A stretch of DNA of 64,000 bases from Hirsutella rhossiliensis (taxonomy: Eukaryota > Ascomycota > Sordariomycetes > Hypocreales > Ophiocordycipitaceae), in contig NW_025408672.1 of the NCBI RefSeq assembly GCF_020360975.1, positions 2,108,001 through 2,172,000 on the forward strand. The letters are read 5' to 3'. Shown here one piece after another: positions 1 to 12,224 of the stretch. Below the pieces are notes generated by a model that was not told the origin of the DNA, ran no database searches, and saw only the letters and a list, made by a program, of their open reading frames with translations. Numbering within the stretch: the stretch's first letter is position 1; each line of letters begins with the position of its first letter. The position numbers and the translations under genes were made by a program.

Positions 1-3000
1 AAGGCTGCTCCTGTCTGCCGGCTCGGCTCCCCACCCTTCTCGAGGGAGCAGGTGGCCCCATCCTTGGTTCGCGATTCCCACTCGACTCTCGCTCGCGGCG
101 TCGTGTCGGCCGACTTTTGCGCGCATGCAGCTGCAAAGCAAAGCAAGCCCGCATCCTGTTTCTTCCTCTCGGCCGCGGCATATCAGCCTCCTGGTTGGCC
201 CGTCTCCTCATGCAACCTGGGCGCTACCGAGTGTCCGGGTCGTTGGAACGCCAGGCAAACATGGGCTTGACCGCTTGCCAACTTGTCTCTTTCCCTTTGC
301 GCTCGCCCGGCCCGGATGCGGCTTATCATAGCTTTGGCCAGCCATGGGAGAAGGAAAGCGCGCCGTCCTTGTGAGAGTCTGCGCCGAAACGTGGCCGCCT
401 GTTGGCCGCTTGTCACGCCCCAGTCTCGACAGACAACAGCAGAAAGCTGTTGACGATATCCCGGCTTCTCCGGTAGGTGATGCGCACGGCGCCGTGGCGC
501 CGAGATGTGTTCATGTTCTGCTTCTCGTGCTTGGCCCAACAACGCCTCCCCCTTTCCCCCAGACAATGCTACCCGAGTCGGTAGAGGTGTATACGCCGGG
601 CTGCCGTCGGCCAGCCAACTGCTCGCTGTTTGCTCCGAGCCGCACCTTTTGGAGGCTGCCGTGTGCCATTACCATGCCACTCATTGTTCCGTGCCCCCAT
701 GCCAAATGACCCGGCCCGAAGTGACGGCGAATGCTGTCGAGAGGTTGAATGACGCCCCCTCACCCCCTCTTCCTTTGCTACCCTTTTGCTATTGAGCATC
801 GGGTCTGTGCCGAAGCTTAATGGCACGGCTTCTCTCAAGCGGTAACCCGACGACAGGAGTCGCCGTGATGGCAGCCTCTGGCAGACAGACCACTCCTTGT
901 CGCGGATGCCGTCTTGGCCAAAAGCCAAAAAAAGCCCCGTGGTTGGGACTCGAGTGCCCACCAGATACAACGGGAGAGGCATCAGATCTGAGTGGGACCC
1001 TGGCCAGACACTGGCTCCATTTTCCCGTGCGTCTTCCCTGTCCTAGGACTTCTTTCCTCAGGCGTGGTATGATGGTAGCATGTCCAGTCCTCTCGCCACC
1101 ATTGCGTCCCAAGAGAAAGCAATACGACAATTCATTTCTTGATCAAACCCCTCCCCTCCCCCCTTTCCTCCGTCTCTCCTCTCTCCCCCTCATCTTCCCC
1201 CATCCCCTTGCCTACCCAGTCTTCCACTCTCTTCTCCTCTCTTACTACTTGCCGGGGAGGGATGGAGGAGGGGCAAAAGGGCCAGACCGTCCTTCGATCA
1301 AATAGCAACGGAACCTTGCAAATGCGCACGGGGCCCAGTCATCTACCCAATCACTTACAGACGATGTAGGGCTCGGCATCGTCCAGGGCGGTCGAGCCAG
1401 TTACTGGGGGGTCTCGTGGGGTACGAATTCTCTCAGAGACCGCTGCGTGGAGGAGGCAGTGATGCTGCTTTCCCCAGTGGGGGTGAAGAGGGGGGGGGGG
1501 TGGGAGCTGGGAAGCAACCCCAGCACGATGCCCTTTGTCGGCTCTCCCACTTGACTTGGCGTGCCAGCATGCTTGTACCTGCCCTTCTTCCGGAGCTGTC
1601 ACGCTGCTGGACGCTCATGCAGGCGAGGAGCTGCGACAATCAAGACTTATGCAAGGCAATGGGGCCCGCCGGTCTCTTATCCCATATGGCACGGAGCGAT
1701 TCGCGGGCAGTGCGGTAGGCTCAGCAAGCATCCCAGCTGGCGGAGCCGCCTAGAACGAAATAGATGCCTGTGGAGAGAGAAACAGGCTCGTGGGACTCAT
1801 CTTGCCCACGCCCCGCCCCTACCCTCCCCTTGGATGCCTGTCGGTCCATCATCTCCTCTTCTCCACGGCCGAATCAAACAGCAGCCGAGCTGGGAAGCTG
1901 CCAGTGCCAGGAACGTTGTCAGGATGCCGGGGAGGGTGTGTGTGTGTGTGTGTATGTGTGTGCCCGCCCTCGCCACCCTCCCCTTGTCGTATTATGCTGG
2001 ATTCGTCGATCGTGGGTGCTCCAGTGGTGGATTAACTCAGCAAACCTGAAAAGCGACAAGAAGCAAGGGCAGCAGCGCGCTCCTAATCCCCCAAAGTCGT
2101 AGCCAAGCAACCAAGGTCCCCTGTCCGGCTGTCCTGTCTGGCATCTTTGCCCGTTGGTCGTAGGATCGTGGGAGTCTCTGTCAGGGAGTGTCTGTTGGTT
2201 CGCATCCCAAGCCTCGTTCCGTTTGCCCTGACTACCCCAACCCCCCTCCCCCCCTCTGGTTTCAGATTGCGGAGACGGCATCGTGAGGCTATTACATTGA
2301 AGCCTTTGGGGCGTGGCGTCTATGGAATCAAGAAAGATTGCAAGCGTCGGCTGCCTTGGAGTCTCATTCGCCGCTTTGATTGATAGAGGCCGAACTCTGC
2401 AGGAAACCTTCTCCCCTTGTGACCCCCCCCCCTTTGGAGCCTGGAAAATGTATCGAGACAAAATGTACAAGTTGCCAGAGCCATCATTCTTGAGAGAGAT
2501 TGTTCCTCCTCGCCCCTCTTTGCCCATCTCCGTTTCCGTCCGTGATGACCCTGTGCTTGCGGACAAGGCGCTACGCGTAATGCCAAGGACGAGGCGAAGA
2601 GGCGAGTCCGATGGAGCCTCTTCGCTTCGGCCGTCTATCCGTTCAGCCGTGGGAGCAGTCCCATCCCATCCCATGCCCCCGATCTTCCCTCCCCTGCCCG
2701 GCTGCCAAATCATGCTCGCGTTTCCAGTACCGGGGGCGAGCCTCGAGAGAAGACCGGGGGCGATGCTCTACCCATCTGGTCTAGTACTCCGCGTATGGAA
2801 GCTGCCTCTGCGCCCTCCCACCCTCTCACTCCACAGCTTTCCTGCTTCTCTCTCTCTCATCTCTCCTGCTAGTGCAGGAGCCTCGCCCATGCCTCCCCAG
2901 CCGCTCTCTTTTCCAAGTTGGCCCCAAACACGAGTTGGCGGAAACCACATCTTCACTGATCCGGAGAACAACAAGGGGAACACGGCCCTGCGTCCGGGGA

Positions 3001-4755
3001 AAGCCGTTGGGACGACGAGACGGCACAGAAAAAAAGAACAGAAAACACAACAGAGACGCAGATGCGGCTCGCCCCGTCGTTTCCTGCCGCGCCGTGGGCA
3101 ACACACATGGGAAAACAGCTCCCCCATGCCCCCCCCCCCTCTGCTAAGGAGGCAGATTTCTGCGAGAGAGGTGTTGCGGCTGTTCGTTCGGCCAACGCTT
3201 CGGAGCCTGGAGATTTTCTCGCCCCCCCCCCTCCCCCTCCTCTTTCACTCTTATCCTGACGCCCTTCACTTCCAACGCGCGGAGAGGGACACAGGCCAAC
3301 AAGGTAGTTGGGAGGGGCAGAAAGGGGAGCGTGAGGGGGAGGGGGAAGCTCGTGCTCCGTCATCCGTAGATCTTGTCGTGGCCTGGGCAGGGGACGGCAA
3401 GGTTTCCGATCCCATCGGACCTCAATTGCCGTCTTCTACGTAACTACAGATGAGATATGAGTTTCCAACCCCGAAACTGACTGCGTCGTACAGTGTCTCC
3501 GCCGGTCTCCCCCCTTTGCCGGCGGCAGCTCTCTCCGCCGGCCAAGGGGAAACGAAAAGACGGCTCGAGACTGAATTCGCCAGACAGGAAGCTGCTTCAT
3601 GCTTTTCCCTCTTTCTCGTCGAAAAGCTGGAAACCTCGCCTTGTCTCGTTTCAACAGCATAACAGAAGCGCTTCGAACTCGCCGGCGTACCCGCCCTTGC
3701 TTGATGCCTACCACATCAGTGAATCCGAGACCGTGGAGCGGGAATAACGACCGAGGGCGGAGGGGCGACGCAATAGATACTGGGGAGAAGGAAAAAAAGA
3801 AAGAATAATGGAGGATGAGCGAGGAAGTCAGAGAGCACAGGGTGGTGATTGAGGAGGAGAGAAGAGAGATGAAAAAGGACAGGAGCCAGGTGGCCCATAG
3901 CCTGCCGACGAGCATACACTTGATCTCTGCCCAGAGACAGCAGCGCAAGCTGTGTCTCGACCTTCTAGTCAAGCCCATGACGCTGGCATCTCGAGTGCGG
4001 CGGCACGTCAGACAAACTGAAGTCGCCAACGGCAAGTAATAGCTTGACTATTGCAAAAGGACGAATCACCCGAGAACAAGTCTGTCACCATCGTAGACAT
4101 TTCTGCGTACCATTTCCCGACGCTACACCCATGAATGGACCGTCGAATACCGAAGGAGTATCGCTTTCCCAAGACCACCGCGTTTGTATGCATTATCAAC
4201 ATCATGGACAGACGACAAATTGCCCCTGGCACTATCCCTACCCCAAGGCCTATTATTGAAGCCAAGAGTACACTTGCCGAGGATCGCAACGCTGTCGGTC
4301 ATCTCCGTGCCTCCAGAAATTCAACTTGCAACCCAATTTCGGCGTCATCGCCCTGAAGCGGTGGTATCCAAGCAAGAAACAATCTCACGCCGGCTTGCAA
4401 CGCACGTGGCCTGTCGCCCGTGGCCGAACCGTGAACGGAGAATCAAACGGGGAGGCCTATGTCCTGCCCAGCACCCCATGTGCATACAGTATCCCAAAGG
4501 CTGCTCGACCGGAGCAGAGCTTGGGGTGTATCGACTGGCCCAACCCAATATGGCATTGAAAAGTAAGTGGAAAGAGAAACAAAAAGGTATCGCAGGATCA
4601 TGGGCAACGTGGGTATCCGGCAAGACGCCGGCAAAGGGGAGAGAAGCGAGAACAGGGAAAGGAAGAGATTAGTGCTCCAACAGGCCGGCCATTCTCCTTG
4701 ATGCATGTCGATCCGAGTCATCCTTCATGTGCGCTCATCAAAACTCTAGGCCGCT
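1..4755. other. GC-rich stretch without a convincing gene
   Basis: No reading frame here shows a recognisable domain, codon-like composition or a plausible splice structure. Overlapping open frames occur on both strands, as expected by chance in GC-rich DNA. The stretch is rich in pyrimidine tracts on the + strand (about 1141-1250, 2240-2262, 2813-2870, 3120-3141, 3219-3246). Such tracts are common upstream of transcription starts in filamentous fungi, so part of it may be promoter or leader of a gene outside the window, or the 3' flank of the regulator at 4756-7152. Function is not established. Confidence 0.5.
1936..1963. repeat. GT microsatellite
   Basis: A run of GT dinucleotides interrupted once by AT, in the gene-poor GC-rich stretch. 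It is a simple sequence repeat with no further function visible. Confidence 0.85.
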
Positions 4756-7152
4756 CTAGGCCCCTTCGAGGGGAGCCACAAAGGAATAGTTGAAATCGAG
4801 CAATCCATCCAACATCCAATGTTGGGGGTCAAAGAAGTCGTAGTTTGCGTCGCCGTAGCTCATCGCCCCTCCAATCATGCTGTTGGGACCCGACGCGGTG
4901 GCTGACAGTCCCGAAGCGCCTGGGGTGAGGGCGCCATTCGTGCTGAGCATGCTATTATTGGTGGTGGAGGGGACATGGGACGGCATCAGGGTGCTTTCGA
5001 GCTGAGACGACGCCGACGACTCGTTGGCAGAATCAGGATTGGTCGGTTGCTTCATGTCTGGCACAAGAGAGCCATGTCAGTCGCGAATGCATGTCTTGAC
5101 TCGGCGAAGGCGTCCAAAGCCAAGGCCCGGGAAAGGCAAGGGGGGAACGGGGCGGCCGGCGGCAGAGCGACACTTACTCTCCAACGAACCCCTCCCGGCC
5201 GATTGGTACTCCTCCCTCCACCGCCAGACGGAATCGAAAACAAGACTCATGCTGTGACGACAGCGCACCTTAAGCTGCAGGCTGTCGTCGACCTGAATGG
5301 ACGAATCGTCATCGTTGTTGAGGGCGTGATTCCGGTTGTGGTCAAGGCGAGCCCCGTTGTACATTTGCGCCATGAGCTCGGCGAGCCGCCATTGCAGGTC
5401 GTTGTTGACAACGCTCGTGGCCCGGATGGCCTGGATCGACTGGTGGAAGAGGCTGCGCCCTCGGTCAAAGTCAATTGTTTTGCAGAAAAAGGACCTCATG
5501 AGCTTGAGCAGTGTAAAGGCCGCCGCGACGAGCATCTGCTGCAGGTAGTTTGTGGTGTAGAAGAGGATTGTCGTCGTGCCGCCCCTGGTGTCGCGCGGGG
5601 ACGTGCTCTTGTCCACCTCGAGGATCTCGTCTAGGAAGCTGGTTGCCGCCCGCCAGAGGCCCATGAGGTCGTCGATGTATCCCGGCGTCTTGCTCGAGTC
5701 GAAGAAGCCAGCTAGTCGCATGTGCAGAGCCGCGGCGCGCAGATGCAGGTTCACAACGGCCCCAAGCTGCTGGGAGAGGATCGAGGCCTGCAGCTCACCG
5801 TAGTCTCGACGATAGACCCTCATGAGCATAGCACGATGTTCGTCGCCAGCGACGCCGCGCGGGTCGCTGGCGTTGCTGTACATCTCCTTTGAGACCTTGT
5901 CGCAGAAGCGCTCGATTTGGAGTCTGGCCTCCAGCTCCCGAGACAAGTGCAGGGCCGGATCATCACCGGGGCGAAGGGCGAGGGTCCAGTCGTACAGGGT
6001 AGACGCCGGTTGACCGTAGCCGGTTCCGACGTTTTGGGCGACAATGTTGCAGACAGCCCACGTGGTGACACGATCATGCAGTTGTTCCTTGTTCAGCTCG
6101 ACCGAGACCCTGGAGAAATCCCTTATATGGTTGGGGCGATGCAGGCCGATGCCCGTGGCAGTCTTCATCATGACGCCGCAGAGAACATGGGTCGGATCGG
6201 AGGTGGTGGTGCTTGTAGGCAGAGGCCATGTACACAGGAGGCACATGGCCTTTACGACATGGTAGTTGCTGGGAACCTCGCCTATTGTCGTCCACAGGTA
6301 GCGCGTCATGGGCCCCGAGAGATTGGTGAGCAGGTTGGGGCAGTCTGGCGGACTAAAGCGGCGGGCGGCGACGGCAACAATGGACCAGAACAGCAGGGGA
6401 TGCTGCTGCTTATACTGATCTGGGGCCTGACGGATGTTGAGAAAAGGGAGAAAGGGGTGGTAGAAGGCGAAGAACTCGTTGAAGAGGTGAGTAACGTTAG
6501 TGTCGGTCAGGCGGACGCCCTCGAGCTCGTGGGAGTAATGTTGTTGGACGTTGTAGGAGCCTCCGCGCTTAAGGTGAAGCAACGACGAGACGGCCTCGTC
6601 AGAGCCCATCAAGGAGGTATTTCGGGTATGGGTATAGGCGGCAGTGCTTGCCGCGATGGGCGAGTCGACATCGTCGTCGTCGAGGACATAGCCTTGTGAC
6701 TGGGCACGGGCAACGTTGCGGCGCAAGCGCTCGATTTCTTTTTCCATCTCGGCATGCTTGGAACGCTTGCCAACGCGCTTGAAGTTGGATTCGATCTTGC
6801 ACTCGAGCTTTAGACGCTTGCACCTGGTGCAACCGCGGAAGGGGTCTTGGACGACATCGCAGCGCAGCTGAATGGCCGTCAGCATGGACCAAGGTAAGCC
6901 AAAGCTAGTGGAGTGACTCACCTTTTGCTGGCGACACTCGTTACAGGCCCGCTTGACGCCGGGCTGGCGCTTCTTGTCGTGGTCTGCGGCGTCGGCGTGA
7001 TCATCGTCGAGATAGCTGCCGGGACTGCTCTCTGCGCCGACGAGGCCGCTGCTCCTCTTGCGCTTGGGGCCGCCACTGCCATGGCGGGAGCTGGCAGGGC
7101 TGGTCGGGCTCGTGGAGGCGGCCCCGCGAGCGGCAATCGAAGGGCCGTCCAT
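4756..7152 (-). CDS. Zn2Cys6 fungal transcription factor (LeuB/War1-like)
   Basis: Predicted nuclear DNA-binding regulator of about 740 aa in three exons: 7152-6922, 6867-5178 and 5057-4756. Introns at 6868-6921 (54 bp) and 5058-5177 (120 bp) have GT-AG borders, and the lengths sum to 741 codons in frame. The zinc cluster spans residues 70-100 with spacing C-x2-C-x6-C-x9-C-x2-C-x6-C. It is followed by a basic linker (NFKRVGKRSKHAEME) and a short coiled-coil-like segment. That linker is typical of the LeuB/War1-like subgroup; this is family knowledge, not a tested assignment. Residues about 190-560 resemble the fungal regulator middle region. The tail is rich in Ser, Thr, Asn and Gly and acidic near the end, so it may activate transcription. 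The start is the first ATG of the frame; an additional upstream exon cannot be excluded. Intron 1 lies inside the zinc cluster, is a multiple of three and has no stop. Target genes are unknown. Confidence 0.9.
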
Positions 7153-8893
7153 GCGCCGGGTGTCGCGGAGCCGGCCAGAGCAGCGCCGTGGCGGGGAGGG
7201 CGTGGGCGCGAGGTGTGGGCGAGAGGTGTGGGCGAGAGGCGCGGCGATGGGGATTTGTTCGTCGACGGTGTCGCGGATACCGAAGGGGTGGGGAGCATGC
7301 CGTACCTAGCACAGCATGGAGACGGGAGAAGAGTACCTGGTGTCGATGCCGGGAAAGGTACTGGTCGAGATGGACGGGCGAGGGAACTGGATTGCTGAGG
7401 GCCGAGCTGAGGGCCGAGCTGAGGGCCGAATGCGGAGGCGGAGGAGAGCGAGCAGCGTTGGTTGAGGAGGATTGGGTTTGCGCCAGGGGAAAGGCCTTGG
7501 TTCATCCGAAGCGTCGGTGTTTTTTTCAGGCTGCTGCCGTTGCAAAAGAGGCAAACACGAGGAGCGGGGGGCCGGACGAGGAGAGAGTTGGTCCGCCATA
7601 TGATTGGTCGCTGGCTCTGAAGATGAGTCACGTGGGCCGTGGCTGGGGAAGGTGGGGTTAGTGGGCCCCCGATCCTTCCTGGGCCGCACTTGAGACATTC
7701 AGACTAGGTAGTACAGGAAGTACCTCTCTCTCCCTGTGTCTACGTATCTACTCACTGCTCCGTACTGTAGTCTAACTTATTCCGTCACTGTATATCTAAA
7801 AGATAGGCATGTACCTACATACTAATGATGCAGGACAGGCACACGTGAGGGGTTTCCCCGCGAGTCGGCTGGCCCGGGTTCGTTGCCGGCGCGGGGCGGC
7901 GACGGAGCGGTGTGTGTACTCAAGTACTACACGCCGTACATGATTGGACCATGGCACCGGCACGTTGCAGAGTACAGAATACAGCTCAGCTATACGGATA
8001 GGAAAAGGACAATGCAGCGACCTCGAAACATCCACCAAGGCCCTTGGTTTGTCCTAGTATACCTACTACTGTACACTGTCGAAGGACCAGTCAGCCTCCT
8101 CTGATCGGCTGCTGCCTCTGCCGTCCGGGGCACCGCGCGCCGCAGAGCGGGGCTCTTATTCCAGCATATTCGTACAGAGTAGTAGTTAATGCAGTCTGCC
8201 AAGGGATCCGCTTATAATGCTTCGTAGACGGTGCATAGTAACGCCCGTCAATAGCCCCGGCCGAGACCACCCTCGAGTCGTGCGCACGTCATCGACCGGG
8301 ACGGGGACTTAGACCAAAGACATGACATAGGGTAAAGGAACAAGATCAGTTCCTGCGGTGGCGTTGTTTGCGTGGGCAGACTGAGGCCGAAGTGACAAAT
8401 GGGGTTGTCCAAGGCACGGCCTGTTGTCGACTCTGCTTCTGGTCCATCATGCGGCATTGAGGCCGAGAGGGTGGTGAAGACTAATCAAAGTGGCCCATGA
8501 ACATGCCGGTGCTCCAGAATAGAAATGCATGCAAAAAAGATATATCTCACTAGATTAACTTGAGAAATTTTAGGCAATTTGACTTCCTGTTTTACTAATT
8601 CTTTTCTTTTTGTAAAATACACGGTGTAGGCGTTCATGTTAGGAATTATAAGAACAGTGTCTATACGAATACACAGAAGTGTCAGTCTAAATAACAATAC
8701 TCTTAACTTTTCCTCGCGCCTTCAAACGTATCGGTACACAGGCAACTGAAGCCGCCCCGGCGCAAACACATTGCGCATACAATGCCCACGTATGTGAGTA
8801 CTTTGTACTTATGGCTTTCCTCTAATATACCTATAACTAAGCGTGTATAACGTGAACTGGCCCCTTATTCTGGTAAGAAGCCGACAGTGCTCT
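7153..8893. other. Intergenic region, regulator promoter side
   Basis: This holds the upstream region of the minus-strand regulator and the 3' flank of the carboxypeptidase relic. GTAC/TACC-rich stretches around 7690-8070 and an AT-rich patch at about 8520-8710 are visible. A short GCTGAGGGCC-type direct repeat occurs at about 7393-7430. No gene or RNA is recognised. Confidence 0.5.
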
Positions 8894-9607
8894 TTAAATC
8901 CCGCACAATGGTGCTGCGCTTTCAGCCGTTGAGTTGGCGCACTTCCGCCGCTTTATCTCGCCAGCCAGACCAGCCGCGTTGAGCAATAGCTCCATTATTC
9001 CCGCGGCTGTGTGCCGCAAAGAATCATGAAATGAATTTTCAGTTGGGTAGAAGGGGCAGCCAAAGTCACTGAACTCGCCAAACTCAATGGTTTGGCCATT
9101 AATGCGGTTCGCGTCCCACTTTCGGCTATAATAATTAGCAAGCGCGAAGTCGGCGGCGGTACCACTATTGACATATAAGTCAATGGTCTGCCCCCTGAAA
9201 CATATCGAACGTCGCCAGTAGCGGACATTACGTCGCTAATGCGTTGCGCGATAGTCTGTTGGCTGTTGATGTCATCTTCTTCGAGAATACTCTTGATAAC
9301 GGCTGCGGATTGTGTCCGTGACAAGGCCCCGTTTGCCATCGTAGGTTTTGTTCATGAAATTCTGCCCTGGATCTGTGGATTGCGAGATATCATCACCCCA
9401 GCCCCAAAGCGTGACACCAAGAGCCGAGTGCAGATCAATGAACCATGAAAGCTCAGAGTGCTGAGCCATGACCCACTCGACGTTACGTGTCTCAGCTTCC
9501 GATAAAGGTGATAATCCTTGAAAAACGTCACTGGTCGGGGAGTTTGAACCTGTTAAGGAGAGTGGGCATAAGAGGCCAGAGTCGTGCCTAGTAGACCCAA
9601 TAGTCAT
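8894..9607 (-). pseudogene. M14 zinc carboxypeptidase, 5'-truncated and frameshifted
   Basis: Relic of a secreted metallocarboxypeptidase of the M14 family. The minus strand encodes the metal-ligand region (FIDLHSALGVTLWGWGDD), then a segment ending in RISDVM, then LYVNSGTAADFALANYYSRK, and a TIEFGEF segment that fits the catalytic Glu of the family. It ends at a stop at 8894-8896. The three parts lie in different frames. One break is near 9283-9290. The other is at a run of five C on the + strand (9191-9195), where one extra base would restore the frame. The N-terminal propeptide and first metal-binding segment are missing: homology ends at about 9600, where the AT-rich repeat block begins. 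A pseudogene is most likely; sequencing error at the homopolymer could explain only one of the breaks. Confidence 0.8.
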
Positions 9608-10530
9608 GCATAAGGGGTCTAACTAACTAACCTGACTCCCCTAGCTAAAGGATATAAGGCAGACCTAACTTAAGTATAGGGATATTTTAATGCCCTCTTT
9701 TAGCTAGCTATTTATAGTTACTATACCTATATAAAGCCCCTTTCTTATCCTAATAAATAGACTAAGATCTATATTACTAAGTTTACCTTTCTTAGCCCTT
9801 ATTTCTTCTACTATGCTCTTAAGCCTCTGCTTATAAGAACCTATCTCTATCCTTATAGCTTTAGACTAGTATTAGGCTAACTAGGTATATACTCTATATA
9901 GAGTACGCTGTTTAAGCACCTAAAAGTAAGGGGACTATAACGTATACCTAAAAAGAGAATAGCGGCGTACTAGGTAGCGCGGAGATAGTACTTAGTTATA
10001 TATATTATCTAGCTACTAATTAAGCCCTTTTAAGTATAGTACGATAGTATATAAATACGCCCCCCCTACCTAGAATATATATAAAAGATATAGAGCCGGT
10101 ATTAGATAGTAGGCAGTTTAAAGGGGTAGGGACTACCCCGGTAGGTAAGAGAATATCTAGGTAGATAAGAAATTTAGGCCCTAACTAGCTAGTAAACTAT
10201 TCTAGCGATCTAGTAAACCTTTTTATAAGGAAGTATAGCTAGTTAAAGCGTAGTGCTAATACTATATAATTTATTACGTATATTCCCTATACCTATTTTA
10301 AACTCTTTACCTTAAATAAAATTATATCTTAGCTAACTTTACTAATTTAAAGCTATTTATATAACTATTTACACTATATATAGCTATCGCTATAGTATAT
10401 TTCTTAACTAGACCTTCTTATCCTTTTAAGAGGTATAAGCTGCTTATAATATAATTATATAAGTATAAGGCTTTACCCTCTTTATTATAGTAAAGAAGCT
10501 TATAATAGCCTTACTAATATATATCTATCT
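9608..10530. other. RIP-like AT-rich DNA, unclassified
   Basis: Start of the first AT-rich block. CpA and TpG are nearly absent and TpA is very frequent, while CpG persists, which is the signature of RIP rather than CpG deamination. No match to the other repeats of the window was recognised, and no gene is visible. Confidence 0.6.
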
Positions 10531-10548
10531 TTACTTTTTATATTATTA

Positions 10549-11000
10549 TTATTAAGATTATACTAGTAACCTATCTAGAGGTATCTAAAACTTTAGCGTT
10601 AAATAAGAGGGGAAAACTAAAGTACTTAGAGGAAAACCGTCCCCTCTATTATAGCTAGTCCGCCCTTATACTAAGTCGTAGTTATAATATATAGGAATCT
10701 TACGCCGGTTATCTTAAGTATTATTTTAGTTAGTCGGAATTATATTAGCCCTACTATAAAGTAACCTTAGAAAGTAACTCCTTTATATACGCGGGGTATA
10801 TAGCGTTAATTAGTAGTATAAGCGTTTTTTTTAGTTAATAGTTAATTATATAATTATCCTTAACCTTATCCTATAATAATATCTTCCTAGGCTCTACCTT
10901 ATTTTTCTATTATAAGGCTTAGCGGGCTATTTTTTATTAATACCGGCCTTTAGCTAGGCTAGTAGTCCTCTTAGGTATATAACTACTATACTATAAGGGT
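10549..11000 (-). mobile_element. SINE-like element, internally deleted copy
   Basis: Minus-strand copy of the tRNA-headed family also present at 22765 and 50395. Its 5' end (right side) carries the tRNA-like head starting at the acceptor-like ACCCTTA (complement of 10994-11000). The middle is deleted. The 3' part ends in a TAA-type tail at about 10541-10555. A flanking duplication of about 14-18 bp (10531-10548 and 11001-11018, TTTTTATATTATTA core) is visible. The insertion lies in a LINE fragment. Confidence 0.7.
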
Positions 11001-11095
11001 TTAATTTTTATATTATTACTTATATATAGCCTCTAAGGCTATAATAAGGCTAATAAGGGCCTAAGCCCTTATTAATAGTCTTAACTATTATATAT
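11001..11095 (-). mobile_element. LINE 3' fragment
   Basis: Matches the 3' end of the LINE relics at 25830-26726 and 46733-47690 (the segment around ATATATAGCCTCTA). It is the target into which the adjacent SINE-like copy inserted. Confidence 0.6.
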
Positions 11096-11186
11096 CTATT
11101 TATATTACTTTAAGGGGTATTATTATAAGCTATACCTATAGAGGGCTAAGGTTATACTATAGTAACTATATTAAAGTTAAGCTAAA

Positions 11187-11665
11187 GTTCTCGTAAAGAG
11201 AGATATAAGAAGTATATATAAAATATATAAAGGTAAAAGTAAAAGTAAGGGGTTAGATAGGTAGGGCAAAGTTATTTAATTCTTATAAGGGTAGTAGTTA
11301 TAGTAAGGGAGTAATTATTATATTACCTTAATTATCCTTCTTTCCTCTATTTAACGCTATTCTTTATACCTATCTAGTATCTTAATTAATAAAGAAGATC
11401 CTACTTAAAGAAGCTATTAATATCCTCTTAACTACTAAGCTTTTTACTAGTTTTTCCCTTTTATTCTAGCTATTACTAGTATATCTATTTTATCTCTCGC
11501 TACTTCTATAAAAAGCTATTACTACTTTTACTTCCCCTTACGCCCTTACCCTCCTCTTAATACCTCTTTTTAGCTCCTTCTTCTACACCGGGTTTTTTTA
11601 GCTTCCTAGGTCCCTATTACTAAGAGATATCTCTAAGAATATAAATTAGGCACTACTTTATAATA
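11187..11665 (-). mobile_element. Copia-type LTR, copy A (RIP-mutated)
   Basis: First of two nearly adjacent direct copies of a ~470-500 bp LTR family also found at 11724, 13270, 25460, 27246 and 38895. Orientation was set from the Copia relics at 27246 and 38895, where the same LTR lies next to a polypurine tract. The end near 11665 is degraded. No internal region lies between this copy and the next one. Confidence 0.7.
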
Positions 11666-11723
11666 AAAGTAAACCTATATATAAGTAGAGCTTAACCTAA
11701 ACTTAAGCTAAATAGTACTTAAA

Positions 11724-12224
11724 TATTCTTATAAAGAGAGATATAAGAAGTATATAAAAATATATAGAGGTAAAATTAAAAGTAAGGGGTCGGATAGGTA
11801 AGGCAAAGTTCTTTAATTCTTATAGGGGCAGTAGTTATAGTAAGGGAGTAATTATTATATTCCCTTAATTATCCTTCTTTCCTTTATTTAATACCCCTTT
11901 TTATATCCCTTTAGTATCTTAATTAATAAAGAAGATCTTACTTAAAGAAGCTATTAATATCCTTATAACAACTAAGATTTTTACTAGGTTTTCCCCTCTA
12001 TTCTAGCTATTACTAGTATATCCGTCTTATCTCTCGCTACTTTTATAGGAAGCTATCGCTACTTCTACTTACCCTCTTACCCCTACCCTTCTTTTTATAA
12101 CTCTTTTTAGGTCCTCCCCTTAGCTCCTTCTTCCTTCTTCTATACTAGTATTTTTTTTAGCTTTCTAGGTCCCTATTACTAATAGATATCTCTAAGAATA
12201 CGAATTAAGCTACGCTTCGCGATA
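11724..12224 (-). mobile_element. Copia-type LTR, copy B (RIP-mutated)
   Basis: Same family and orientation as the preceding copy, with only about 58 bp between them. Its edges are TATTCTTATAAAG on the left and GCTTCGCGATA on the right, consistent with TG...CA ends converted by C-to-T change. Confidence 0.75.

Noticed and set aside
1919..2713. 264-codon open frame on the minus strand
   Set aside because: Translates through the GT microsatellite (YTHTHTHTP) and has no recognisable domain; it competes with the opposite-strand frame.
2313..3443. 376-codon open frame on the + strand
   Set aside because: Low-complexity Pro/Arg/Ser composition with no domain, overlapping other open frames on both strands in GC-rich DNA. 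The frame appears to be chance.
6918..7631. 237-codon minus frame upstream of the regulator
   Set aside because: Pro/Ser/Arg-rich and in another frame than the zinc-cluster exon. It could hide a 5' exon, but no splice joining it in frame was convincing.
10549..11000. Possible tRNA gene in the SINE-like heads
   Set aside because: The acceptor and T arms pair, but a normal anticodon arm could not be drawn and the heads are part of a longer repeated element with target duplications.
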